This document shows positions 47,323 to 57,106 of a stretch of 64,000 bases of DNA, one piece after another. The position numbers were made by a program, and so were the translations under genes. How positions within the stretch are numbered: position 1 is the first letter of the stretch; each line of letters begins with the position of its first letter. Source of the DNA: JALZKA01 sp963786495 (GTDB lineage Bacteria; Actinomycetota; Thermoleophilia; Solirubrobacterales; 70-9); assembly GCA_963786495.1 (NCBI GenBank), contig CAWAZL010000010.1, positions 124,001 to 188,000 of the forward strand, in the 5' to 3' direction. The notes below the pieces were generated by a model that worked only from the letters and a program-made list of their open reading frames with translations, was not told the origin of the DNA and did not search any database.

Positions 47323-48238
47323 TTAGCGGTCCAGCAGGTCTCGCAGCGCCGGCTCGAGGTCCGGGTGGCGGAAGGTGAAGCCCTTGTCGAGCGGGCGCCT
47401 GGGCACCACGCGCAGGCTCGCCGTGACGAAATCGGCGACCTCGCCGCCGCGCAGCGCCGCGACCGCGAACTTGGGCGCAGGGAAGACGGCAGGCCGCTTC
47501 AGCACCTTGCCGAGCATCTTCGAGAAGGTCCGGTTCGTGACCGGGTTCGGCGCCGCCGAGTTGATCGGCCCCGAGATGCCCCCGTTGTCAAGCGCCCAGA
47601 GGATCAGCCCCACCTCGTCGTCGATGTGGATCCATGGCATGTACTGGTCGCCGCCGGCGATCGGGCCGCCGCCGCCGAGCTTGAAGATGGGGAGGAGCTG
47701 CTTGAGCAGCCCCGACTCCGGCTCCAGGATGAGGCCGGTGCGGATGGTGGCGACACGAACGCCGCTCTTGGCCGCCTCGGTCGCGGCCGCCTCCCAGTCG
47801 ACGACAACCTGGGCGAGGAAGTCGCTGCCGGGCGCTGAGTCCTCGTCGAGGATGCGATCGCCGTTCTCCAAGCCGTAGTAGCCGACGGCGGCGCCCGAGA
47901 CGAGCGCCTTCGGGCTCGGCTCCGCTGCGAGCATGCCGTCAACCAGGTTCTTGGTCGCGCGGATGCGGCTCTCGCGGATGCGCTGCTTCACCTCTTCGTT
48001 CCAGCGCTGGTTGATCTCCTCGCCGACCAGGTTGACGACGGCGTCCACGCCGTCGAACGCGGCGGCCGGCGGGCGCTCGTTCACCGGGTCCCATGCGTGC
48101 CATGTCACCGTCGGGTTCGTCGGCGCGCGCCTTCACAGGGTCGCGGCTCAAGCCAACGACCTCGTCGCCACGCGCCAGAAGCGCGTCGCACACCGCCGAT
48201 CCGATGGCGCCGGTGGCGCCTGTCACCAAGACCCTCAT
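47323..48238 (-). CDS. TIGR01777-type epimerase/NAD(P)-dependent SDR protein, one frameshift
   Basis: An extended SDR related to YfcH. The N-terminus RVLVTGATGAIGSAVCDALL (TGxxGxxG) and DEVVGLSRDPVKA are in one frame. From about 48115 the rest is in the next: VVNLVGEEINQRWNEEVKQR IRESRIRAT, LVSGAAVGYYG, PWIHIDDEVGLILWALD, and the C-terminal DUF1731-like GFTFRHPDLEPALRDLL. The frames join if one base is corrected. Substrate unknown; it converges on the SRPBCC pair. Confidence 0.87.
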
Positions 48239-48254
48239 CCCGCCTCCTATGCCC

Positions 48255-49710
<1,456 letters not shown>

Positions 49711-49724
49711 GAACCGGCAAATAT

Positions 49725-50123
49725 ATGGTCATCTCCATGACCGACCCCGAGGCGACCGTGCTTTACGACGAGGACTGCGGCTTTTGCAAGTGGAGCCTGG
49801 ACAAGATCCTCGCCTGGGATCGCTCCCACAAGCTGCGCCCCGTGCCCATTCAAAGCGAGGAAGGTCAGCGCCTTCTGGCCACGGTCCCGGAGGAGCGCCG
49901 GCTCGACTCCTGGCACATGGTTGACGCAGAAGGCGAGCGTGCGCTCCGCTGGAGCGGCGGCTCCGCCGCTGTTCGACCTCATGCCGGGCGGACGTCCGCC
50001 TGGCTCGCAGCCGGGCGTGCGTTTCCCCGCGCGACCGAGCGCGCCTATCGCGCGGTCGCGGGCAACCGCGATCGCCTTGCTCGCTTGCTGCGGATCGACG
50101 CCAGCTGCCAGGTCCGCCGTTAG
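49725..50123 (+). CDS. DCC-family thiol-disulfide oxidoreductase-like protein (DUF393)
   Basis: The N-terminal TVLYDEDCGFCKWSLDKILAW carries the DxxCxxC motif that defines the family. The later FPRATERAYRAVAGNRDRLA RLL is the family C-terminus. Between about 49945 and 50000 the family-like residues (GAAAPPLFDLMPGGRPP) are in the +1 frame, implying two compensating indels. Starts at ATG 49725 or 49737 are both possible. It is divergent from malic enzyme with only ~15 bases between the start codons. Confidence 0.8.
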   Translation: MVISMTDPEATVLYDEDCGFCKWSLDKILAWDRSHKLRPVPIQSEEGQRLLATVPEERRLDSWHMVDAEGERALRWSGGSAAVRPHAGRTSAWLAAGRAFPRATERAYRAVAGNRDRLARLLRIDASCQVRR

Positions 50124-50133
50124 CCGCGGCTCA

Positions 50134-50139
50134 TAAGAT
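50134..50139 (+). promoter_or_regulatory. Probable -10 box of polA (leaderless)
   Basis: TAAGAT ends six bases before GTG 50146. Confidence 0.45.
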
Positions 50140-50145
50140 CGAAGC

Positions 50146-52779
50146 GTGCCGGCACCTCCAAAGCCAGTCGATGGCGAGCTCTTCCTGATCGACGGCAACT
50201 CGCTTGCCTATCGCGCGTTCTTCGCTCTACCCGAGTCGATCGCGACGGCGGACGGTCGGCCGACGAATGCCATCTACGGCTTTGCCTCGATGATGGCCAA
50301 GCTCCTGGTCGACCACGCGCCGGGCACCGTCATCGTCGCCTGGGACAAAGGGATGTCCGGGAGGGAGAAGGTGTACTCCGAGTACAAGGCGGGCCGCAAG
50401 TCGCGGCCGGACCTCCTGCGCGAGCAGTGGCCCCATCTCGAGCCGCTTGCCGAGGCGTTCGGCTTCGCCAACGTCCACGTCGAAGGCTTCGAGGCCGACG
50501 ACGTGATCGCGACACTCGCGACGCAGGCGAAGGAGCGGGGGAGGCCCGTGATGATCGTCTCCGGCGACCGCGACGTGTACCAGCTCGTCGGCGACGGGAC
50601 GCGCGTCATGACCACGTCTCGCGGCGTCACCGACACGAAGGTCTACGACTCGGAAGGAGTCGTTGAGCGCTACGGCGTCCCGCCCGAACTGGTCACCGAC
50701 CTGATCGGCCTCAAGGGCGACACCTCGGACAACATCCCGGGCGTCCCGGGGATCGGCGACAAGACCGCCGCGCAGCTGCTTCAGCAGTTCGGCTCGCTGG
50801 AGGCGGTGCTGGACTCAGTGGACGAGATCTCCGGAGCCAAGCGCAAGGAGAACCTGACCAACCACGCCGACGACGCGCGCATCTCGAAGCAGCTCGCGAC
50901 GATGAATCTCGAAGTCGAGGTGCCGGACGGCCTCCTCGACCGCCCGGACACGCCGCCGGACCTCTCGAGGCTTCGCGAGTTCGCGGCCGAGTTCGAGCTC
51001 CGTGCCGTGATCCAGCGCCTCGAGGAGGAGTACAAGGGCCCGGTCCCGAGACCGCGCCGTGGACGAGACGATCGAGCTCGAGACCGCTGAGGGCTCACCG
51101 GCGGAGCTTGCCGAAAGGCCCGACCGGCCTCGCGATTCAAGGCGGCCGGTACGCCGCCACCGACGGGACCAAGGTCGTGACAGGCGATGCTGCGGATCTG
51201 GCGGCGCTTGCGGAGGACATCGCCGGGCGCCCGCTCGTCGCACACGACGCGAAGGACCTGGGCGGCGGCCGGCACGGCCTTGCTGGCGAACGGCTCCGAG
51301 GTCGTCGAGATCGACCACGACACGATGATCGGCGCCTACCTCGTGGATCCCGCGCGCCGCACCTACGTCATCGAGGAGCTCGCGGCCGATGCGGGCATCG
51401 CCGTCCGATCGGGCGAAGCGCCCGAGGCCGCTCGCCCGACGACGCTCAGCTTTCGCTGGGCGAGGAACCCGAGGAGACGGGCGACCCGGCGGTCGAGGCG
51501 CGTCTCGCCTGGGAGCTTGCCGAGCGCCAGCGCGAGCAGCTCGCCGAGTTCGGGCTCGAGCGGATCGATGCGGGAGGTCGAGCTGCCGCTGGTCGAGGTG
51601 CTCGTGGCGATGGAGCGCGAGGGGCTCAAGCTGGACACCGAGCGCCTGGCCGCGATCGGTGAGGGGATGGAGGCCCGGATCGACGAGCTCGAGGCCGAGA
51701 TCTACGAGGCAGCCGGCCGGGAGTTCACGATCGGCTCGCCCTCGCAGCTCGGCGAGGTGCTCTTCGTCGAGCTGGGCCTGACCCGCAAACGCCGAGGCAA
51801 GACCGGCTATTCGACGGATGCTCGCGTGCTCTCGCAGATCCGCGACGAGAACCCGATCGTTCCCGGCGGTCGAGCAGTGGCGCGAGCTCACGAAGCTCAA
51901 GAACACCTATCTCGACTCGCTGCCCGGCCTGATCGACCCCGAGACGGGCCGAATCCACACGACCTTCAACCAGGTGACGGCCGCCACCGGGCGCCTCTCG
52001 TCGACGAACCCGAACCTTCAGAACATCCCGATCCGCTCCGAAGTCGGGCGGCCCGGTCCGGGGCTGCTTCGTCGCCGACAAGGGCAATCTCCTGCTCTCG
52101 TGCGACTACAACCAGGTGGAGCTTCGCGTCCTCGCACACGTGGCGAACGAGGAGGTCCTGCGCGAGATCTTCAAGACGGACGAGGATGTCCATTCGGCGA
52201 CGGCGGCGGGCATCATCGGCGCGGATCCCGACGCGATCACGCCCGCCGAGCGCTCGAAGGCGAAGATGGTCAACTACGGGATCGCCTACGGCCTGACCGA
52301 CTTACGGCCTCGCCGACCGGCTCGGGATCTCCCGCATGGAGGCCGCCGAGTACATCGAGCGCTACTTCGAGCGCTTCCCAGCCGTGCGGAAGTTCATCGA
52401 CGAGACGATCGCCAAGGCGACCGACGAGGGATTCGTGACGACGCTCCTCGGCCGCCGCCGGCGGATCCCCGAGCTGCGCTCGAGCCAGCGACAGCGGCGC
52501 GGGCTGGGCGAGCGGCTCGCCGTCAACACCGTGATCCAGGGAACCGCAGCGGACATCATCAAGCTCGCGATGGTGCGCTGCCACGACGCTCTGGGCGAGT
52601 CCGGCCTCGAGACTCGGCTGATCCTCCAGATCCACGACGAGCTCCTCTTCGAAGGGCCCGAGGCCGAGATGGAGCGCGCCGAGGAGATCGCGGTGCGCGA
52701 GATGCGCGACGCCTTCGAGCTCGACCCGCCGCTCGAGGTGAACGCGGGCTCAGGCCCCGACTGGCTGAGCGTCAAGTAG
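50146..52779 (+). CDS. polA: DNA polymerase I, broken by eight frameshifts in this sequence
   Basis: Gap filling and Okazaki fragment processing. The 5'-3' exonuclease domain is intact to ~51050 (FLIDGNSLAYRAFFALPE, EGFEADDVIATLATQAKERG, IVSGDRDVYQLVG, IPGVPGIGDKTAAQLLQQFG). The frame then shifts near 51057, 51115, 51270, 51440, 51570, 51865, 52055 and 52305. Polymerase motifs are nevertheless all present: LSSTNPNLQNIPIRSEVG, SCDYNQVELRVLAHVANEEV (A), RSKAKMVNYGIAYGL (B) and LILQIHDELLFEGPE (C), ending SGPDWLSVK. The middle 3'-5' exonuclease-like region appears degenerate. Order and spacing of ~880 residues are normal. Confidence 0.9.
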
Positions 52780-52797
52780 ACGCAACTCGAGGCTTCA

Positions 52798-52803
52798 TAG
52801 GAT
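52798..52803 (+). promoter_or_regulatory. Probable -10 box of the YdcZ-like gene (leaderless)
   Basis: TAGGAT ends seven bases before ATG 52811. It overlaps an alternative ATG at 52802, so it argues for the downstream start. Confidence 0.45.
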
Positions 52804-52810
52804 GCCCTGG

Positions 52811-53250
52811 ATGGACCGCGGAATAGCTGTAGCCCTGATGGCACTGACCGGCGGTCTGATCGCGATGCAGCCGGCGGTGAATGCGGGGCTCGGCAAGGTG
52901 ACCGGGAACATCGCGGCGGCGCTTTGTCTCGTTCCTGCGATCGGGACGCTCCTCTGGCGATCATCGTCGCGCTGGCCGGACAGGCGGGCGGGGTGGGGGA
53001 GGCGACCGGCGTGCCCTGGTACCTCCTCCTCGGCGGCGTGCTGGGCGCGGCTTACGTATTCTCGGCGCTCGTCACGGTCAGCTCGATCGGCGCAGGCGGC
53101 GTCGCCGCAGCGACGATCACGGGTCAGCTCACCTTCTCGATCATCCTCGACCGGATCGGGTTTCTCGGCCTGGAGGAGACGCCGATCACGCTCGACCGGG
53201 TCCTCGGCGTGGCGCTGCTCCTCGCCGGGACGTTCCTGATCGTCCGCTAA
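52811..53250 (+). CDS. DMT-superfamily YdcZ-like (DUF606) membrane protein, one frameshift
   Basis: Five hydrophobic segments typical of the half-size EamA/DUF606 family: VALMALTGGLIAMQPAVNAG LGKVTGNIAAA, LLLAIIVALAGQAGG (after a one-base correction near 52950), PWYLLLGGVLGAAYVFSALV, GGVAAATITGQLTFSIILDR IG and LGVALLLAGTFLIVR. QPAVNAGLGK is the family hallmark. ~146 residues. Substrate unknown. Stop overlaps the convergent flavoprotein gene. Confidence 0.83.
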
Positions 53251-54444
53251 GCGGCCACGGGCTGGGGCTTCTCGGCGCCCAGGCGCGCGCGCTCCTCGGC
53301 GAAGCGAGGGTGGGCGATCTCGAGGTAGTGACCGAACGACCAGTCGACGAACCGCTTGCGGCCCGCGGCGGCGACAAGCCCGCGCTGCGCGCGTGCCGGC
53401 AGGCGCGGCACGGCGCGCTGTGCGCGAAGCATCCAGTTGAACTTCCACTCGTGCGAGTCGTTGAAGGCTGCGTAGTCGCGAAGCGCGTCCTCGCGCGTCT
53501 TGCGCCCTTCGACGACGCCGCGCAGCTCCTCTCCCAGTGCGATCGCGAAATAGAAGGCGGTCCGGATGCCCTCGGCGGTCGAGCGGCAGGCAGTGGCCCG
53601 GCCGAGTCGCCGCAGAAGAAGACGCGGTCCTCGGCGCCGCGGCGGAGCTTGTGCGGGATCCAGTTGCCCTGGTAGCGGACTGCGTCGCGCTCCAGGTCGT
53701 CGGCGAGGAGCACGGTCGTGTCCTTGACGTGGAAGCCGGGGTCGAACGAGCCGACGCCGATCCGGGTCTCCTGGCCGGCTGGGAACGACCAGCCGTAGCC
53801 GGCGGGGACGTAGCGGCGGTCGATCCAGATCTCGAGATCGTCGCCCGGTCCGGGCGGATGGACCTCGAGCCCGCGCGAGAGCGGCGCATCAGGCGGCTGG
53901 TAGCCCGCCGAGGCGAGAACGCGCCGCCAGCCGAGCGCGTCGACCACGAGCGGAGCCGAGACGTCGCCGCGATCGGTGCGAATTACGTGCAGGGAGTCGA
54001 GGTCGAGCCGAAGGCTCGAGGGACAGGATTCGCCTGTCCTCGGGCTCCGAAGCGCTGCGGCCTCGGACGCCGCCCGGGCACTCGCCCTCGACCTTCGCGG
54101 TCTCGAACTCCGCGTCGCAGCCCTCGAAGAGGATCTGGCAGAGCGTCCGGTAGTCGAAGGTCGAGAAGGTCCATGGCAGGTCGTAGCGGGAGGTCCCGTG
54201 CGGGCGTGTGGACCACCAGCGAGCCGAATTCCTGGCGCGCCGAGCCCTCAAGGCCCATCGCCTTGAGCCAGCCAGTCGGGATTCCGCATGCAGAGGTCTG
54301 GCGCTCGCCGACGTCGTAGCGGTCGAGGAGCAGGACGCGGGCACCGGAGCCGCTGAGCTGGCGGGCAACGGTCAGCCCTGCAAAGCTCGCGCCGCAGACG
54401 ATGACGTCATAGTCGCCGGAGAGCGGAGGTCCGGTCCGCGCCAC
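53247..54444 (-). CDS. FAD-dependent oxidoreductase, geranylgeranyl reductase family, frameshifted
   Basis: The N-terminal dinucleotide-binding motif is DVIVCGASFAGLTVARQLSG with LLLDRYDVGERQTSACGIPT. Then, in shifted frames: DLPWTFSTFDYRTLCQILFE, APLVVDALGWRRVLASAGYQ, EIWIDRRYVPAGYGWSFPAG, VFFCGDSAGHCLPLTAEGIR (after correction near 53590; the GDAAG flavin motif) and the C-terminal DWSFGHYLEIAHPRFAEERA. At least three shifts are needed (near 54190, 54030 and 53590). Such enzymes reduce isoprenoid chains or related double bonds. A palindromic repeat sits inside it at 54.02 kb. Confidence 0.8.
54004..54043. repeat. Hairpin pair inside the flavoprotein gene
   Basis: CGAGCC-GAA-GGCTCG (54004-54018) is followed by GGACAGG-ATTCG-CCTGTCC (54021-54039), two perfect hairpins back to back. 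The second resembles the outer arms of the element at 16663. They fall where the family alignment of the protein is interrupted, so this looks like an insertion into coding sequence. Confidence 0.65.
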
Positions 54445-54488
54445 GCTTGGTCGAGCGGGTGGGCACGGCCCGAGGGTACCGAGCTAGC

Positions 54489-54494
54489 TAAGCT
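54489..54494 (+). promoter_or_regulatory. Probable -10 box of rpsA (leaderless)
   Basis: TAAGCT ends eight bases before GTG 54503. Confidence 0.4.
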
Positions 54495-54502
54495 CCGAAG
54501 CC

Positions 54503-55921
54503 GTGTCCACGCCTGAGACCGTGATCGACCCTGCCGTAGAGACGGCACCCGCCGCCTCTAACGGCTCCTCCGACCTCATGATCGAGGTCGACGGAAAGCT
54601 CGTACCCAATTACGCGGCGACTATCAAGCCTTTCGAAGAGGGCGACGTCGTCAACGGCGAGGTCGTCCGGATCGACAAGGACGAGGTCCTCGTCGACATC
54701 GGCTACAAGTCCGAAGGCGTCATTCCCGCCCACGAGCTCTCGATCCGCCGCTCGGTGGATCCCGCCGACGAGGTCGACCTGGGTGAGATCGTGGACGCCC
54801 TCGTCCTCACCAAGGAGGACCAGGAGGGGCGCCTGATCCTCTCCAAGAAGCGCGCCCGCTTCGAGAAGGCCTGGCGGAAGATCGAGGCCGCTGCCGAGAC
54901 CGGCGAGCCCGTCGAGGGCTCCGTGATCGAGGTCGTCAAGGGCGGCCTCATCCTCGACCTCGGCGTCCGCGGCTTCCTGCCCGCGTCGCTGGTTGACATC
55001 CGCCGCGTGCACAACCTCGAGGAGTTCCGCGACCAGACCCTCGAGTGCAAGGTGATCGAGCTCAACCGCTCGCGCAACAACGTCGTTCTCTCGCGCCGCG
55101 CCGTCCTTGAAGAGGAGCGCAAGGAAGTTCGCGAGCAGATCCTGGAGCGCCTGCAGCCCGGCCAGATCGTCGAAGGCAAGATCTCCAACATCGTCGACTT
55201 CGGGGCGTTCGTCGACCTCGAGGGCATCGACGGCCTGATCCACATCTCCGAGCTTTCCTGGAGCCACGTCAACCATCCGGGCGAGGTGCTCGAGATCGGC
55301 CAGGACGTGCGCGTCAAGGTGCTCGACATCGACCGCGACCGCCAACGGATCTCGCTGGGCCTCAAGCAGACGCAGGAGGACCCGTGGCAGAAGGTGCTCA
55401 ACGAGTACCGCCAGGGCGACGTCCTCGAGGGCAAGGTCACGAAGGTCGTCGCGTTCGGCGCCTTCATCGAGATCGTGCCCGGCGTCGAAGGGCTCGTCCA
55501 TATCTCCGAGCTTGCCGAGCATCACGTCGAGACGCCCGGCGAGGTCGTCACCCCCGGCGAGGAGAAGTGGGTCCGCATCCTCGAGATCGATGAGGAGCGT
55601 CGCCGCATCTCGCTCTCGATCAAGCGCGCGGAGACGAAGAACAACGCTTTCTCGGACCTGATCCCGGACGAGCTGAAGGCCAGCGTCCAGGCGGCTTCAG
55701 ACGACGCGGCGGCCGCCGAGGCTGCAGACGCCGCTCCGGATGCAGCTCCGGAAGAGGCAAGCGCGGACGCGACCGAGGTCACCGAGCCCGTGACGGAAGC
55801 CGCCACCGAGGCGCCCGCCGACGAGGTTCCGGACCTGGGCCTCTCCGAGGACGTCTTCGCCGACGCGCCGGTCGAGCCCGCGCCCGAAGAGGCGCCACCC
55901 ACCGACCAAGACGAAGGCTAG
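54503..55921 (+). CDS. rpsA: 30S ribosomal protein S1
   Basis: Binds mRNA at the ribosome. Four S1 domains are visible, starting near residues 45 (EGDVVNGEVVRIDKDEVLVD), 132 (GEPVEGSVIEVVKGGLILDL), 217 (GQIVEGKISNIVDFGAFVDL) and 304 (GDVLEGKVTKVVAFGAFIEI). The third and fourth carry GLIHISELSW and GLVHISELAE, the RNA-binding type. An acidic Ala/Glu/Asp/Pro tail of ~75 residues ends the protein. 472 residues with four domains is the usual actinobacterial form. With many leaderless genes here, S1 dependence may be limited to led mRNAs (inference). Confidence 0.96.
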   Translation: MSTPETVIDPAVETAPAASNGSSDLMIEVDGKLVPNYAATIKPFEEGDVVNGEVVRIDKDEVLVDIGYKSEGVIPAHELSIRRSVDPADEVDLGEIVDALVLTKEDQEGRLILSKKRARFEKAWRKIEAAAETGEPVEGSVIEVVKGGLILDLGVRGFLPASLVDIRRVHNLEEFRDQTLECKVIELNRSRNNVVLSRRAVLEEERKEVREQILERLQPGQIVEGKISNIVDFGAFVDLEGIDGLIHISELSWSHVNHPGEVLEIGQDVRVKVLDIDRDRQRISLGLKQTQEDPWQKVLNEYRQGDVLEGKVTKVVAFGAFIEIVPGVEGLVHISELAEHHVETPGEVVTPGEEKWVRILEIDEERRRISLSIKRAETKNNAFSDLIPDELKASVQAASDDAAAAEAADAAPDAAPEEASADATEVTEPVTEAATEAPADEVPDLGLSEDVFADAPVEPAPEEAPPTDQDEG

Positions 55922-55931
55922 GCGCGGCGCC

Positions 55932-56528
55932 TTGACGGCGCGGCCAGCGTTCATCGGCCTGACCGGAGCGATCGGGTCAGGCAAGTCCGAAGCGCTTCGC
56001 GCGCTGGAACGCCTTGGCGCGGCGACCCTTTCGACCGACGAGGTCGCGCACCAGGCCCTTGCGGATCCGGAGGTCGTCGCCAAGCTGGTCGAACGCTGGG
56101 GTTCTCAGGTCGAGAGCGAGGGGACGGTCGACCGCACGGCGGTCGGCGAGATCGTCTTCTCAGACCGCGACCAGTTGAAGTGGCTCGAGTCGATCACTCA
56201 TCCCAAGGTGGGCGAGAAGGTCTGGGAGTGGCGCCAGGGACTCGGCCCGGACGTAGAGCTTGCCGTCGTCGAGGTGCCGCTGCTGTTCGAGGCGGGGATG
56301 GAGGCGGGGTTCGACGGGGTTCTCGTGGTCGTTGCCGGCGACCGCCGCGACGCTTGGCTCGAGGCGCGGGGCGATGCCGGAGTCGAGGGCCGTTCGGGGC
56401 GTCAGCTGACCGAGGCGCAGAAGGCCGAGCGGGCAACCTGGGTGGTGGAGAACGACGGCACGCTCGAAGACCTGGAGGCGAAGCTCGGTGCGCTGTGGCC
56501 TGAACTCGTCGCGAGGACGGGGCAGTGA
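55932..56528 (+). CDS. coaE: Dephospho-CoA kinase
   Basis: Last step of coenzyme A synthesis. P-loop GLTGAIGSGKSEALRALERL, then LSTDEVAHQALADPEVVAKL, ITHPKVGEKVWEWRQ and VVEVPLLFEAGMEAGFDGVL are family landmarks; RRDAWLEARGD contains the lid Arg. 198 residues from TTG 55932, the first start that precedes the P-loop. The rpsA-coaE order is widespread in actinobacteria. The stop overlaps the transglycosylase gene by four bases. Confidence 0.94.
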   Translation: MTARPAFIGLTGAIGSGKSEALRALERLGAATLSTDEVAHQALADPEVVAKLVERWGSQVESEGTVDRTAVGEIVFSDRDQLKWLESITHPKVGEKVWEWRQGLGPDVELAVVEVPLLFEAGMEAGFDGVLVVVAGDRRDAWLEARGDAGVEGRSGRQLTEAQKAERATWVVENDGTLEDLEAKLGALWPELVARTGQ

Positions 56529-57106
56529 CCGCCACACGCCGTGGGCGGCTCGTGCGCTTTGGGCTCATCGTCGCCGTCGTAATCGGCGCAATCATCGTGG
56601 TCCTCTTGGCGACGGACTTCGGCGAGAAGGTGCGGCGTGAGGTGAGGCTCCCGCTTCGCCACGAAGACATCATCCGCCAGCAGGCCGAGCGCCATGACAT
56701 CGACGCGGCCCTGATCGCCGCCATCATCAAGCAGGAGTCGAACTTCATCGATCAGACGTCGTCGGCGGGCGCGCGAGGCTTGATGCAGATCACCCCGGAC
56801 ACATCCGAGACGATCGAGACTCTCTCCGGCGGGGAGACGTTCGTCTTCGAGGACCTCGCCAACCCCGACCTCAATATCCGCTACGGCACGTTCTACCTCA
56901 ACCATCTGCTCGACCGGTTCGGGGGCAACGAGATCGCTGCCCTCGCCGCCTACAACGGCGGCCCGGAGAACGCGGAGGCATGGGGAGGGTCGGCGCTCGA
57001 AATCGACGACATCGTGTTCCCGGAGACACGCGCCTACGTCGAGTCCGTGCTCGAGTTCCGCACCCGCTACCAGGAGATCTACGCGGAGGAACTCGGGCTC
57101 GACTGA
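56525..57106 (+). CDS. Membrane-anchored lytic transglycosylase (SLT domain)
   Basis: Cleaves peptidoglycan glycan strands. One N-terminal transmembrane helix (FGLIVAVVIGAIIVVLLAT) anchors an SLT domain: DIDAALIAAIIKQESNFIDQ (catalytic Glu in KQES), SSAGARGLMQITPDTSETIE (GLMQ), LNIRYGTFYLNHLLDRFGGN and ALAAYNGGPENAEAWGG (AYNxG). 193 residues, complete. It overlaps coaE by four bases and the following gene by one base. Confidence 0.94.
   Translation: MTATRRGRLVRFGLIVAVVIGAIIVVLLATDFGEKVRREVRLPLRHEDIIRQQAERHDIDAALIAAIIKQESNFIDQTSSAGARGLMQITPDTSETIETLSGGETFVFEDLANPDLNIRYGTFYLNHLLDRFGGNEIAALAAYNGGPENAEAWGGSALEIDDIVFPETRAYVESVLEFRTRYQEIYAEELGLD

Noticed and set aside
51060..52330. polA as a true pseudogene
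   Set aside because: All polymerase motifs are intact and in order, and many other essential genes in the window carry similar single-base shifts; sequence error is the simpler explanation.
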